Below are positions 53,987-62,553 of a stretch of DNA of 64,000 nt, piece by piece. Position numbers and translations under genes: made by a program. Source of the DNA: an uncultured delta proteobacterium (lineage in GTDB: Bacteria > Myxococcota_A > Polyangia > Polyangiales > Polyangiaceae); the NCBI GenBank assembly GCA_903892415.1, contig CAITIQ010000523.1, positions 50,212 to 114,211 on the forward strand, written 5' to 3'. The notes under the pieces were generated by a model. The model was given only the letters and a program-made list of their open reading frames with translations, was not told the DNA's origin and did not search any database. Positions within the stretch are counted from its first letter, which is position 1, and each line of letters starts with the position of its first letter.

Positions 53987-54354
53987 GGGGTCGGGAGAAG
54001 CTCTGGGAGGCTAGGCCCAGCGGTTTTGGCCTCGTAGTCGTTGACGCCAATCACAAGCGGATGCTCGAGGTGTTCCTTCGCCAGTGCATCGACGATGCTC
54101 GCTACGTCATTTGTGGTGACGCGGCCCAGCACCAAGTTGTCAGGCGCGACCAGAATTGCAGGCCCTGCCCAGCATACGTCCAAGCAGCTGGCGGTACAGG
54201 CTCGCACCTGGGTTCCGCTCATCCCACGTGCGTTGATTTCGGCTTTGAGCGCAGCGTGGAGCTCAACAGCACCGCGCGTTCCGCAGGAGCCTTTGGGTGT
54301 GCCATGCGGCCGGCTATTGGTGCAGACGAAAAGGTAGCGCTCTCGTTTTGCCAC
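53983..54354 (-). CDS. Thioredoxin-like [2Fe-2S] ferredoxin
   Basis: This is a 123-residue ferredoxin. The cluster ligands fit Cys11, Cys24, Cys57 and Cys61 (FVCTN; GSCG; ASCLDVC), the same spacing as Aquifex-type thioredoxin-like ferredoxins. It is cytoplasmic. The start is GTG. It is the first gene of the minus-strand unit that goes on to the 148-aa protein, DNA methyltransferase and isochorismatase-like hydrolase. Its electron partner is unknown. It is divergent from the histidine kinase gene at 54439, with an 84-base gap. Confidence 0.9.
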   Translation of the reverse strand: MAKRERYLFVCTNSRPHGTPKGSCGTRGAVELHAALKAEINARGMSGTQVRACTASCLDVCWAGPAILVAPDNLVLGRVTTNDVASIVDALAKEHLEHPLVIGVNDYEAKTAGPSLPELLPTP

Positions 54355-54438
54355 GCCGGCATCTTACACAGGCGAGCTGACTCTCGGCCCACCGAATCTG
54401 TGCTGAAGCAGCAGTCTTTTGTCCCCGGCCCTGACACA

Positions 54439-55971
54439 ATGGGCTCGTTGAGCCTCCAGGTCTTCGCAGGTTTTCTCTTCTGCTGGGCGATGCTGCACGC
54501 AATTGTCGCCGTGTTCTGCTGGTGGGCCGCAAGCCGACCCAAGGCCGAACCAGGCGGACTTGCCCTCGTGCGCTTGTGCGCGGTGCTCTCGTTGACAACC
54601 GGCGCGGAGGGTTTTGAGCTGCTATCCAGCGGCGAGGTCGCCGAGGTCCTCTGTCGCATATCGCTCGCTAGCGCATTCGCGGTGCCACCGCTGATTATCG
54701 ATTACTTCCGTCAACACAACCAAGGTCGAGTGCCCCGTAAGCGCTCGCTCGTCGGCGTGCTCTTGGTGCTTGTGTTTATGGGGCTCGCACTCGCGGGGCA
54801 GTTGGACCCGGAGGGCGCACCAACGCTTGTCGGGCGACTTGGGGCAGTGATTTTTGCCGGTATCGTGATCTTCATGGTCCTGCGGATCGGCGAGGTCATG
54901 AAGCATGAGATTGCTCTAGGGCCATTTGCCTTCGCTGGCGGGCTGCTGCTTGCAGCCTCTGCCGTTTATGACGCAGTTATCGCGGCGATTGGTATTCCGC
55001 ACGTGCCGACCACGCACGCGGGATTCGCCGCGTTTGCGGCTGCCTTCTTCGCCGGCCATATCGCCCGGGTGGCGCTTTTGGGTGAGCAGGTGCGCACCGA
55101 GCGCGATGAAATTCGCACACGGTCAGAGGCCGTTTCAAAGTCCTTCCGCGCGTTGCGTGTTCGCCAAGACGAGCTTGTACGTAAAGAGCAGTTGGCCGCG
55201 GTGGGTGAGCTCGCTGCCGTAATTGCTCACGAGGTGAGAAATCCCCTTGCGATAATTATGAATGCCGTGAGCGCTCTCAAGAAGGGCTCCTCCGACCGTC
55301 AGCAGCTGGAGACCCTTTTCGCGATCCTGACCGAGGAGACCACTCGGCTCAATCGCATTGTCGGCGACTTACTTCACTATGCCAGGCCGCTCTCCGTGGC
55401 AGATCAGAGCGTTGATGTTGCTGAAATCGTCGAGCGAGCCGTTTCTCACGTTCGAGAGTCGCCAAGCGTGGAGGTTGAGCTGATCGTGCAGGCGAAGCCC
55501 CCGCGTGTGCGAGGGGACGCCGTGCTCGTTCGTCAGGCGATCGACAACGTGCTTAACAACGCCCTGCAGGCGATGGGAGCCGGCGGCAGTCTTCAGGTCA
55601 ATGTTCGGGCCTCCACAGGGGCTTCAGGCGTGGATGTCACGATTCGGGATACCGGCGAAGGAATGGATACCGTGGTGCGCAAGCGCGCACTGGACCCATT
55701 CTTCACGACTCGGCCGACAGGTACGGGTCTGGGCCTGGCTATCGTTTCGAGAGTCGTGGATGCTCACCACGGACGGTTGACCATCCGCAGCGAGCGTGGC
55801 GCCGGCACTGAAGTCTGCATTTTCTTCCCACGCGAAGCTGGGGACGTGGCGCCAAGGTCTAGACAACGGCTACTGCCGGTGATCGAGCCTTTCCGAACAC
55901 CTTCGTCACCTGATTCGGTACCTGATTCAGGAAGTGGCGCCGAGGTGGTTTCGGAGCGAGGTGTTTCCTAG
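54439..55971 (+). CDS. Membrane sensor histidine kinase
   Basis: This is a 510-residue kinase with about seven hydrophobic helices in residues 1-210 (starting LSLQVFAGFLFCWAMLHAIV), a coiled link (220-250), HisKA with His264 in AVIAHEVRNPLA, N-box NVLNNALQAM, and G boxes DTGEGMD and TGTGLGLAIVSR. The NtrB/ZraS-like catalytic core suits an NtrC-type partner such as the regulator at 49344, though they are not adjacent. The frame stays open upstream to 54061, but that part lies antisense to the ferredoxin gene. GTG 54400 is an alternative start. Confidence 0.88.
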   Translation: MGSLSLQVFAGFLFCWAMLHAIVAVFCWWAASRPKAEPGGLALVRLCAVLSLTTGAEGFELLSSGEVAEVLCRISLASAFAVPPLIIDYFRQHNQGRVPRKRSLVGVLLVLVFMGLALAGQLDPEGAPTLVGRLGAVIFAGIVIFMVLRIGEVMKHEIALGPFAFAGGLLLAASAVYDAVIAAIGIPHVPTTHAGFAAFAAAFFAGHIARVALLGEQVRTERDEIRTRSEAVSKSFRALRVRQDELVRKEQLAAVGELAAVIAHEVRNPLAIIMNAVSALKKGSSDRQQLETLFAILTEETTRLNRIVGDLLHYARPLSVADQSVDVAEIVERAVSHVRESPSVEVELIVQAKPPRVRGDAVLVRQAIDNVLNNALQAMGAGGSLQVNVRASTGASGVDVTIRDTGEGMDTVVRKRALDPFFTTRPTGTGLGLAIVSRVVDAHHGRLTIRSERGAGTEVCIFFPREAGDVAPRSRQRLLPVIEPFRTPSSPDSVPDSGSGAEVVSERGVS

Positions 55972-56032
55972 GCGGTGATGGTTAGGCGCTTCCAGCGGTG
56001 CTAGGTTGTCGGCCCTTTTCTTGGAGGCTCTG

Positions 56033-56797
56033 ATGAAACGAATTGGCTGCTTGGTTTGTGTACTGGCAATGCTTGGCTGTGGAGATGACGGCTCAGGCGG
56101 GAGCGGAGCTGGCGCGAGCGCAGGCGGAGGAGCTGGAGGGGGCGGAGCTACGACCGGTGGTGGAGGAACTGGCGGAACCACGACCGTTGGCGGCGGGGGA
56201 GCGGGCGCGGGCGGATTCGGCGGTAGCGGTGGCGTGGGTGGGGTTGGTGGCGCCATCGGCGGTGGTGGCAGCGGAGCTGGACCCGCTGTTGCGGAATGTG
56301 CTGAAGACGCAGACTGCAAGTTGGTCGACAACTGTTGTGAGTGCTCGGGTATCCCCAACGCGGCTGCCGAGGAGGCATGTGACCTCGCCTGTGTGATCTC
56401 GGCGTGCACGGCGGTTGGGCCGGCAGACCCGCCGCCGACTGCGCGTTGCTCCGCTGGGCAATGTGTGACCTCGTTCTCCTGTGATGGAGCCCAAACCATT
56501 TGTCTCACGCCCAAACCAGAGTGTCCGCCGGGGCAGCAGCCAACTGTCGTTAACGGCTGCTGGGGTGGATGTCTGCCGGAGCGAGAATGTGCGGACGTTA
56601 CCGCGTGCGAAGACTGTAGCTCGGATTCGACCTGCGTATCGCTCATCGCCCACAACCCAAGCTACCACTGTGTCGATCCTGGTCCCTGCGACACGGTTAA
56701 CTGTAAATGTTTGGCCGCCGCTGCTTGCGTGGATCCGTTTACGATTTGCTCCGAGGATCCAGCAGGCATCTCGTGCGGCTGCCCAGTGTGTCTCTAA
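56033..56797 (+). CDS. Cys-rich lipoprotein with Gly-rich linker
   Basis: This is a 254-residue exported lipoprotein with lipobox LGC (LAMLGCGDDGSG), a roughly 65-residue Gly/Ala/Thr-rich linker, then about 160 residues with more than 25 Cys, in CxxC-like pairs (ECAEDADCKLVDNCCECSG; CPPGQQPTVVNGCWGGCLPE). This pattern is typical of secreted myxobacterial disulfide-rich proteins. Start ATG 56033 with a GGAGG-like site upstream. Function unknown. Confidence 0.75.
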   Translation: MKRIGCLVCVLAMLGCGDDGSGGSGAGASAGGGAGGGGATTGGGGTGGTTTVGGGGAGAGGFGGSGGVGGVGGAIGGGGSGAGPAVAECAEDADCKLVDNCCECSGIPNAAAEEACDLACVISACTAVGPADPPPTARCSAGQCVTSFSCDGAQTICLTPKPECPPGQQPTVVNGCWGGCLPERECADVTACEDCSSDSTCVSLIAHNPSYHCVDPGPCDTVNCKCLAAAACVDPFTICSEDPAGISCGCPVCL

Positions 56798-56831
56798 CCA
56801 ATAGCGAAGCGCGGGTAGCTTAGGGCACGAT

Positions 56832-58073
56832 ATGGCTGTTGAGCCCGGCGAGACCGAGGACGCTAGAAGCCGGAAGGTGCCTGCGATCGTCTGGGGGTTG
56901 GGGCTTGTATCGCTGCTGACCGACGCCGCAGCGGACATGATCGTGCCCTTGCTCCCGGCTGTCTTGGCGAGCGTCGGCGGTGGTCCGCAAGCCCTCGGCC
57001 TGATGGAGGGCGCCGCGGAGGGACTTAGCGCAGGCTTCAAGTACTTTGGTGGCAGCTTGGCCGACCGCGGAATCGCAGCGCGCTACCTCGTTGTCGGCGG
57101 GTACGGAGTAGCTGCGGTGGTGCGACCGTTCTACGCCTTCGTTGGCGCTCCTTGGCACGCACTCGCGTTGCGGAGCGTAGACCGGATTGGCAAAGGTCTG
57201 CGCTCTGCCCCACGCGATGCAATCTTGGCGGCCAGCGTCGTCCCTGCGCGACGCGCTTACGCTTTCGGCATTCACCGAGGAATGGACAATCTCGGCGCGG
57301 TGGTCGGTGGTTTGACCTCCTTTTTGCTGCTGTCTGTATGGGAGCTTTCTCTCGAGCAGGTATTGATCGCCTCGTTCATACCAGGGCTCTTATCAACGAT
57401 AGTCGCCGCATTGTTGCTTCGGCGCCGCGCAGCCGAGCCCCCAACGGTCGCTCGCTCTAGTGTTCAATCAGCAGCGGTGCCCTCGGTGGCGCAAGCTTCA
57501 TTCCCAGCTGCCCTCAAGCTAGTGTTGGGGCTGGTCGCGCTTTTTAGTTTAGCGGGCGCGTCCGATACCTTCCTAATGGCGCACTTGCTTGCGCAGGGAG
57601 TGACGTTGAAATGGCTTCCGCTCGTTTGGATCGGGCTGCAACTCGGTAAGTCGTTGCTGAATGCCCCTGGGGGATTGCTGGCAGATCGCGTTGGTGTTGC
57701 CAAGGCAACCAGCTTGAGTTGGTTGCTTTATGCAGCCGCCTATCTAGGTTTCACCTGTTCGACGAGCGCGGCGACGACCATCGCGTTTTTTGCGCTCTAC
57801 GCTTTTCACTTCGGTCTCGGCGAGGGCGCCGAGAAGGCCTTGATAACGCGACTCGCTCCAGCCGCGCTGCGAGGGCGCGCGCTGGGAGCCAATCACGCAG
57901 TGGTGGGGGTCGGCCTTCTTGGCGCCAATGTCGGCTTTGGTCTGCTCTATGCTTACGACCCGCGAGCCGCTTTTGGAGCTGTCGCGACTGTGAGCGCTCT
58001 AGCGGCCTTTGGCCTGATCATCGCGCTGCCCCGGTTGCGCCCTGCTCAGGGCGAGGGCTGCGAAGAAGCCTAA
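56832..58073 (+). CDS. Major facilitator superfamily transporter
   Basis: This is a 413-residue inner-membrane protein with about twelve hydrophobic helices. Motif A copies: GGSLADRGIAARYLVV (first half) and GGLLADRVGVAKATSL (second half). Both halves also have the family's RxxGKGLRSAPRDA stretch (VDRIGKGLRSAPRDAILAAS), typical of YfkF/'YbjJ-like' transporters. Substrate unknown. Stop overlaps the stop of the convergent SEC-C gene by four bases. Confidence 0.85.
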   Translation: MAVEPGETEDARSRKVPAIVWGLGLVSLLTDAAADMIVPLLPAVLASVGGGPQALGLMEGAAEGLSAGFKYFGGSLADRGIAARYLVVGGYGVAAVVRPFYAFVGAPWHALALRSVDRIGKGLRSAPRDAILAASVVPARRAYAFGIHRGMDNLGAVVGGLTSFLLLSVWELSLEQVLIASFIPGLLSTIVAALLLRRRAAEPPTVARSSVQSAAVPSVAQASFPAALKLVLGLVALFSLAGASDTFLMAHLLAQGVTLKWLPLVWIGLQLGKSLLNAPGGLLADRVGVAKATSLSWLLYAAAYLGFTCSTSAATTIAFFALYAFHFGLGEGAEKALITRLAPAALRGRALGANHAVVGVGLLGANVGFGLLYAYDPRAAFGAVATVSALAAFGLIIALPRLRPAQGEGCEEA

Positions 58074-58354
58074 ACGGCGTGCTTGCGGACCACCGCCGGT
58101 CCGGGGCGAGGCGGCGTCTTCGGCTTCTGCGCTGCATTCGGCAGGGAGCGTCCGTTGGCTGCCCTTTGCGCAGCTGCTGCCTGAGCTTTCTCTTTTGCCT
58201 CGGGGTCTGCTGCTTCGGCCGCGGCCGCAGCGGCTGCCGCCGCGCGAGAAGCGGTCAACTCGGCGACGCGGGCGGCGTCATCGGTAATGGCGCAGCACTT
58301 CTTGTACTTCTTGCCTGAGCCGCAGGTGCAAGGGTCGTTTCTTCCGGGTTTCAT
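58070..58354 (-). CDS. Small SEC-C zinc-binding protein
   Basis: This is a 94-residue protein. The N-terminus NDPCTCGSGKKYKKCC is the SEC-C motif that binds zinc in SecA tails and many small proteins; the rest is Ala/Glu-rich helix followed by a basic Pro-rich tail. Good AGGAG ribosome site six bases before the ATG. A role in protein export or chaperone contact is possible but unproven. Confidence 0.85.
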   Translation of the reverse strand: MKPGRNDPCTCGSGKKYKKCCAITDDAARVAELTASRAAAAAAAAAEAADPEAKEKAQAAAAQRAANGRSLPNAAQKPKTPPRPGPAVVRKHAV

Positions 58355-58542
58355 TCAGTTCTCCTCATGCTCGAGCCTTTGCTAGCGAGCAACACGTCAC
58401 CTTACTCCATCGCTCGGAGGTTGCTGCAGCGAACGGAATGACTGCGGCGAATGAGGTCGATTCGACCCGAAAGGAGCGCTGCGGCGAGGTCCTCAGCGAC
58501 TCCGCTCGTGACTTCAAGCGAGGGACGCGAGAGACTCGGCCC

Positions 58543-59049
58543 ATGAGTGCCCCGGACCCCAACCGAGTGGTCATCGACGACTGCGCGTACGAGGTTAAGT
58601 CGGCTGGAACCCAACGCTACGCCGTGTTCGATGAGTTCGGGGCGGCGGCTGGCTACTTCTCGATACGGGGACTCACCGTCGTTCCCGATGACTTTGGCGT
58701 TGCAACCCATCCGGTGCTTCGGATTGGTCGCGTTTGGCAGCAGCAGAACGGCGATGGGATAGCGGCTGAACGTAAAGCCTGTTGGATGGTCGCTCGAACA
58801 GAGAGCGTAGTTGGACCGTTGGCAGAGCTGCAGAACCGCGCGCTGGCGCGCGTGAGTTGGCTGAAGACGGAGGGGCTCGCAAAGCTCGCCTATGCGAGCT
58901 ACGAAGCTGAGACCTCGACGTTGACCATCACAGCTGTGTTCGCCACCAAACAGCGGCTCGAGGCCTCCGAGGCCAAGCCCCCGCCGGAGAATTGCGGCCC
59001 GCTTGAAGGCGCTACCGCGCGGATCGCCGCTTTGCTGCAAGACGCATAG
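58543..59049 (+). CDS. Hypothetical protein, 168 aa
   Basis: I do not recognise this protein. From ATG 58543 it has 168 residues, soluble, with beta-rich segments (NRVVIDDCAYEVKSAG, RYAVFDEFGAAAGYFSIRG) and a helical C-terminal part. No signal peptide. The frame is open to 58438, but that extension is basic and lacks clear structure. It is alone between the SEC-C gene (divergent) and the TonB receptor (convergent, 4 bases apart). Confidence 0.5.
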   Translation: MSAPDPNRVVIDDCAYEVKSAGTQRYAVFDEFGAAAGYFSIRGLTVVPDDFGVATHPVLRIGRVWQQQNGDGIAAERKACWMVARTESVVGPLAELQNRALARVSWLKTEGLAKLAYASYEAETSTLTITAVFATKQRLEASEAKPPPENCGPLEGATARIAALLQDA

Positions 59050-59053
59050 CCCT

Positions 59054-61261
59054 TCAGCGCGGAAGCTCGAACTCTAGGCTACCGATGATCTGTCGAAAGC
59101 CACCGGTGTGGATGCCATCGGGCCGGCGGGTTTCGATGAAGACGTTGCCAACAACGTTCTTGACCGAAACGCCAGCCGTTAGCCCCCAGGGTGCGTAGGT
59201 GTAGCGCCCAACGAGGTCGAGCGTACCAATGAGCGGAATTTCGCCGACGCGTCCAGAGGCGTCGGCGAGCTCCGAATTGATCTCGTCGGTAAACTGAGGG
59301 CCGCTAAAGGAACAAGAGGCTTGAGCGCCGACCCCCACCTCGTGGTCGAAGGCAAGAGATGCGCTGCCATGATGCGCGGGTGCATAGGGAAGGGCGTTGC
59401 CATCAAACAAGCCGCCCTGATAGGTCGCTAGTACATAGGTGTAACGCAGAGCAAGGTCGAGGCTGAGCTCCTTCCAATCCGCAAGTCTAGCAATCTCGAA
59501 TAGCGAGCTCGCCTCAGCGCCTCGATGGAGGGTGGAGCCCCCGTTGACCAGTTCGCTCTGCACTCCGCTCGAGGCCGTGGCTGGAACAATCTGATTCTGA
59601 AAGACCATTAGGAAGCCAGTGGCCTCGAGCGAAAGTCCCTGGGCCGGTCGCAGGCGGACGCCGGCCTCGTAATTGGTACTGCGCTCAGCCGACAGGGCTT
59701 GATCCTGTCCATCGGGAGTGATTGCCGAGGCGATTCTCGGCGGGGCGTAGCCAACGTGAATACCGCCAAAGCCGTTGAAGTCGGGCGTACCCAGAAGCAC
59801 ACTCAAACCAGGTATCAAGGCCGTCGTCGACGAGTCGCCCGAGTAATCAACGTCTCGTGAACCGTCCTCCGTCAGCGCGCGCTGTGTTCCGCGGGTCATG
59901 GCCGCGTGCTCCACCCGGACACCCGGAGTTACGAGTAGCCAGTCACGGAACGCAACCCGGTCCTGCGCGAAGAAGGCCAGCGCCAACGTCCGTTGCGATT
60001 CGAGGCTCTCGCTGGTTCCTGCACCGGAAGTGACTGTATTGGTCACGCGCTGATCGCGTTGGCCGAGTTCAAGGTGTCCACGCATCCCTGCGGTCACAGT
60101 CTGACGAATAGCCCCATGCGTGAGCTTCGCCGTGACCATCGGCTCGAGCCCCGCGACCTGATAGTGCCGATCCCGAATCACACTTTCATCGCGAAAGTAG
60201 ATGGCTCCCAGGGGAGTTGTTGGGTCTCCTTCAACACGAACGTAATCGATGTTCTCCACTGCTTGTCGGTCAAAGCGTTGTCTGCGCCACGTTCGATTGG
60301 TGACGTAGCCGTAGGCCAAGGTGCGCAGCTCCACTGCGTCGCTCAACCGTTCACGGTGGGTTAGCGAGAGATCGAAACGACGAACGTGAAACTGATCGTC
60401 TGGCGCAAGTGTGGGCTGCTCTGGGTTGGCCTCGAACTGATCGCGGGTGAGTCCGACATAGGTTGACGCCGATAGTTCGTTGTAGCCGCTCACTTTCAAC
60501 AGCAGTTCGCCGTGCGGACCCGTCGGGAAGGCCACCTTTCCCATCGCGTCCAACGCATTGAAGCCAATATCCCGAGGCCCGTCCGCTCGCTTGAAGTCCG
60601 CCGAGACGAGATACCGGACATCCTCATGACTGTCTCCGTACCGGGCATATCCGTGTACAAAGCCGTAGTCACCGACCTCGAGGCGAGACACGAACTCGCG
60701 TTGGTCGGGTGGTGAATGCGTGAGAAAGTTCAATACGCCGCCTACCGTCTGAGGGCCGAACAGAACGGCTCCGCTGCCTTTGACGAGCTCGACCCCGGCA
60801 ATGCGATTGAGCGGAGTAGAATAGTAAAGGTCCGGCTCAGCGTAAGGGTTGATAGCAATAGGAACGCCATCCTCGAGCACCAGAATTGAACGGCTGCGCG
60901 TTGGGTCGAGCCCGCGCAAACCTACATTGAGCCGCAGACCATGCGGATCTTCGGAGGTAACCGTGAGGCTCGGCATTCGCCGCACAAGTTCTGCGCTGGT
61001 CCGCGGAGCTGTGCGAGCGATCTCTTTGCCGGTGAGCAGCGCGCGGCTGCCGGGCACCTTCTGCAGATTGTCGTCACCGTCCCCAAGGACATGGACCTCG
61101 AGCGGTGTTTTGTCCGGTACCTCGGGTGAAGCGTCGCTCGCCTTTTCGGCTGGCTGTTGCTCGTTTGGCAGAGCGGTTGGTGACTCGGCCAAAAGCGACA
61201 CTTCTGCCAACAACAAGAAAGGCGAGACGCCCACGGCGGCAAACCAGCTCGAAAAGGCCAT
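59054..61261 (-). CDS. TonB-dependent outer-membrane receptor (FecA-like)
   Basis: This is a 735-residue receptor. Signal peptide (SSWFAAVGVSPFLLLAEVSL), a plug domain (about 55-170) with RRMPSLTVTSEDPHGLRLNV and GSGAVLFGPQTVGGVLNFL, then a 22-strand beta-barrel. FecA-type plug sequences point to ferric-citrate-like or other iron chelates, but selectivity is not certain. The last residue is Arg rather than Phe. It is divergent from imelysin and di-haem oxidoreductase genes, with a Fur-like palindrome between. Confidence 0.92.
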   Translation of the reverse strand: MAFSSWFAAVGVSPFLLLAEVSLLAESPTALPNEQQPAEKASDASPEVPDKTPLEVHVLGDGDDNLQKVPGSRALLTGKEIARTAPRTSAELVRRMPSLTVTSEDPHGLRLNVGLRGLDPTRSRSILVLEDGVPIAINPYAEPDLYYSTPLNRIAGVELVKGSGAVLFGPQTVGGVLNFLTHSPPDQREFVSRLEVGDYGFVHGYARYGDSHEDVRYLVSADFKRADGPRDIGFNALDAMGKVAFPTGPHGELLLKVSGYNELSASTYVGLTRDQFEANPEQPTLAPDDQFHVRRFDLSLTHRERLSDAVELRTLAYGYVTNRTWRRQRFDRQAVENIDYVRVEGDPTTPLGAIYFRDESVIRDRHYQVAGLEPMVTAKLTHGAIRQTVTAGMRGHLELGQRDQRVTNTVTSGAGTSESLESQRTLALAFFAQDRVAFRDWLLVTPGVRVEHAAMTRGTQRALTEDGSRDVDYSGDSSTTALIPGLSVLLGTPDFNGFGGIHVGYAPPRIASAITPDGQDQALSAERSTNYEAGVRLRPAQGLSLEATGFLMVFQNQIVPATASSGVQSELVNGGSTLHRGAEASSLFEIARLADWKELSLDLALRYTYVLATYQGGLFDGNALPYAPAHHGSASLAFDHEVGVGAQASCSFSGPQFTDEINSELADASGRVGEIPLIGTLDLVGRYTYAPWGLTAGVSVKNVVGNVFIETRRPDGIHTGGFRQIIGSLEFELPR

Positions 61262-61288
61262 GCGGCTTCATGCCATGGCAAAAGTCTC

Positions 61289-61318
61289 TTGACTAATGAA
61301 AACGATCTTGAATATCGT
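61289..61318 (+). promoter_or_regulatory. Candidate sigma-70 promoter for the imelysin operon
   Basis: TTGACT at 61289-61294 matches the -35 consensus (TTGACA) in five of six bases. With 17-18 bases' spacing, ATATCG (61312) or TATCGT (61313) lies at -10. Transcription would begin near 61324-61326, at or beside the ATG at 61326, so the message could be almost leaderless. The Fur-like palindrome covers this promoter. Confidence 0.45.
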
Positions 61319-61323
61319 TTTCA
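61297..61323 (+). promoter_or_regulatory. Fur-box-like inverted repeat between TonB receptor and imelysin genes
   Basis: TGAAAACGAT and ATCGTTTTCA form a perfect 10-bp inverted repeat with a 7-base spacer (cttgaat). Read as hexamers it is GAAAAC-GATCTT-g-AATATC-GTTTTC, close to the pattern of Fur sites. It lies 36 bases from the TonB receptor start and just before ATG 61326. Repression of both divergent units when iron is plentiful is the likely role, by analogy with other imelysin loci. Confidence 0.6.
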
Positions 61324-61325
61324 AC

Positions 61326-62540
61326 ATGAAGGGTTTGCCAGTGTTCAATCAATTGCTTGTCGGCGGCTTGTCGGCGAGCACGCTCGTGGTCTTTCTTGCC
61401 TGCGGAGATAACGCCGGCGCAGGTGGGGAAGGTGGCGGTAGTGGCTTGACCAATGCCCAACTTCAGCATGTCGTGGATAACTATGCTGAGAATGTGTACG
61501 CGCACTATGCCCTCGTCGTCGAGCAAGCCAAGGCGCTCGAGATCGCAGTAGACGCGTTTGTCGACTCCCCCTCCCTGGAGACGCACCAAGCTGCGAAAGA
61601 CGCTTGGAACGAAGTCCGGCCCGCGTACCTGCAGTCAGAGGTCTATCGCTTCTATAACGGGCCGATCGATAACGAAGAGACAGGCCCTGAAGGCAGGATC
61701 AACGGTTGGCCGCTCGATGAGAACTATATCGACTACGTTGAAGGCAGCGAGACGGCGGGGATTATCAATGACCCGGCCGGCTACCCGCAGATCACGCAGG
61801 CTCTGATTTCCGATGCCAATGAAGCAGTAAACGAGAAGAGCCTCTCCGCGGGCTTCCACGCGATTGAGTTTCTGCTCTGGGGTCAGGATCTCAACGCGCT
61901 TCCGACAGACGCAGGCCTTCGCAGCTACACCGACTATCTGCCGGCTGCAGAAGGGGGGACCTCGGCTAACCCAGAGCGACGGGGCACCTACTTGAAGGAA
62001 GTGACGGCGTTGCTGGTTCTCGATCTCGAGTCAGTAATGTCCGCCTGGGAGCCTGGCGCGGAGAACTACCGCAGTGAGTTCAAGATCGACGCCAAGACTG
62101 CGTTGCAAAAGATCCTGACGGGAATGGGGAGCTTGGCAGGTGGAGAACTGCGCAATGAGCGAATGAACAACGCCTTCCAGGAGCGCGATCAAGAGGAGGA
62201 GCACTCTTGCTTTAGCGACACCACCCACGTTGACCACGCGAATGACGCAATTGGCATCGAGAACGTATATCTAGGCCATTTCGGTGGTAGCGACGGTCCC
62301 GGGTTGGATGAGCTCGTGGCTCAGGTCGACCCCCAGCTCGATGAGCGGATGAAGGCGGATTTGACTGCTGCAATCAGCGCGATCAAGGCGATTCCAACGC
62401 CCTTCGACCAAGCCATCAACGACGACGCTCCAGGCGGAGGCCGCGAGAAGATACAGGCGGCGATGGATGCTTTGCAGCAGCTAACCGAGACCACGGTGGA
62501 CGTTGCTACAGCGCTCAACATTACTATCAACCTTGAATAG
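61326..62540 (+). CDS. Imelysin-family (peptidase M75 fold) lipoprotein
   Basis: This is a 404-residue lipoprotein with lipobox FLAC (Cys26), then an imelysin domain with the characteristic GFHAIEFLLWGQD (GxHxxE). Imelysin proteins such as IrpA and IcmP are iron-regulated surface or periplasmic proteins thought to take part in iron uptake; peptidase activity is not established. I start at ATG 61326 because ATG 61296 lies inside the -35/palindrome region. The gene for the di-haem oxidoreductase follows after 13 bases. Confidence 0.88.
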   Translation: MKGLPVFNQLLVGGLSASTLVVFLACGDNAGAGGEGGGSGLTNAQLQHVVDNYAENVYAHYALVVEQAKALEIAVDAFVDSPSLETHQAAKDAWNEVRPAYLQSEVYRFYNGPIDNEETGPEGRINGWPLDENYIDYVEGSETAGIINDPAGYPQITQALISDANEAVNEKSLSAGFHAIEFLLWGQDLNALPTDAGLRSYTDYLPAAEGGTSANPERRGTYLKEVTALLVLDLESVMSAWEPGAENYRSEFKIDAKTALQKILTGMGSLAGGELRNERMNNAFQERDQEEEHSCFSDTTHVDHANDAIGIENVYLGHFGGSDGPGLDELVAQVDPQLDERMKADLTAAISAIKAIPTPFDQAINDDAPGGGREKIQAAMDALQQLTETTVDVATALNITINLE

Positions 62541-62553
62541 GAATCTACTCAAC

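Noticed and set aside
56093..57040. Open 315-residue minus-strand frame across the Gly-rich lipoprotein and MFS genes
   Set aside because: It is antisense to two well-supported genes, and its composition is the mirror image of Gly-rich codons; no domain is visible.
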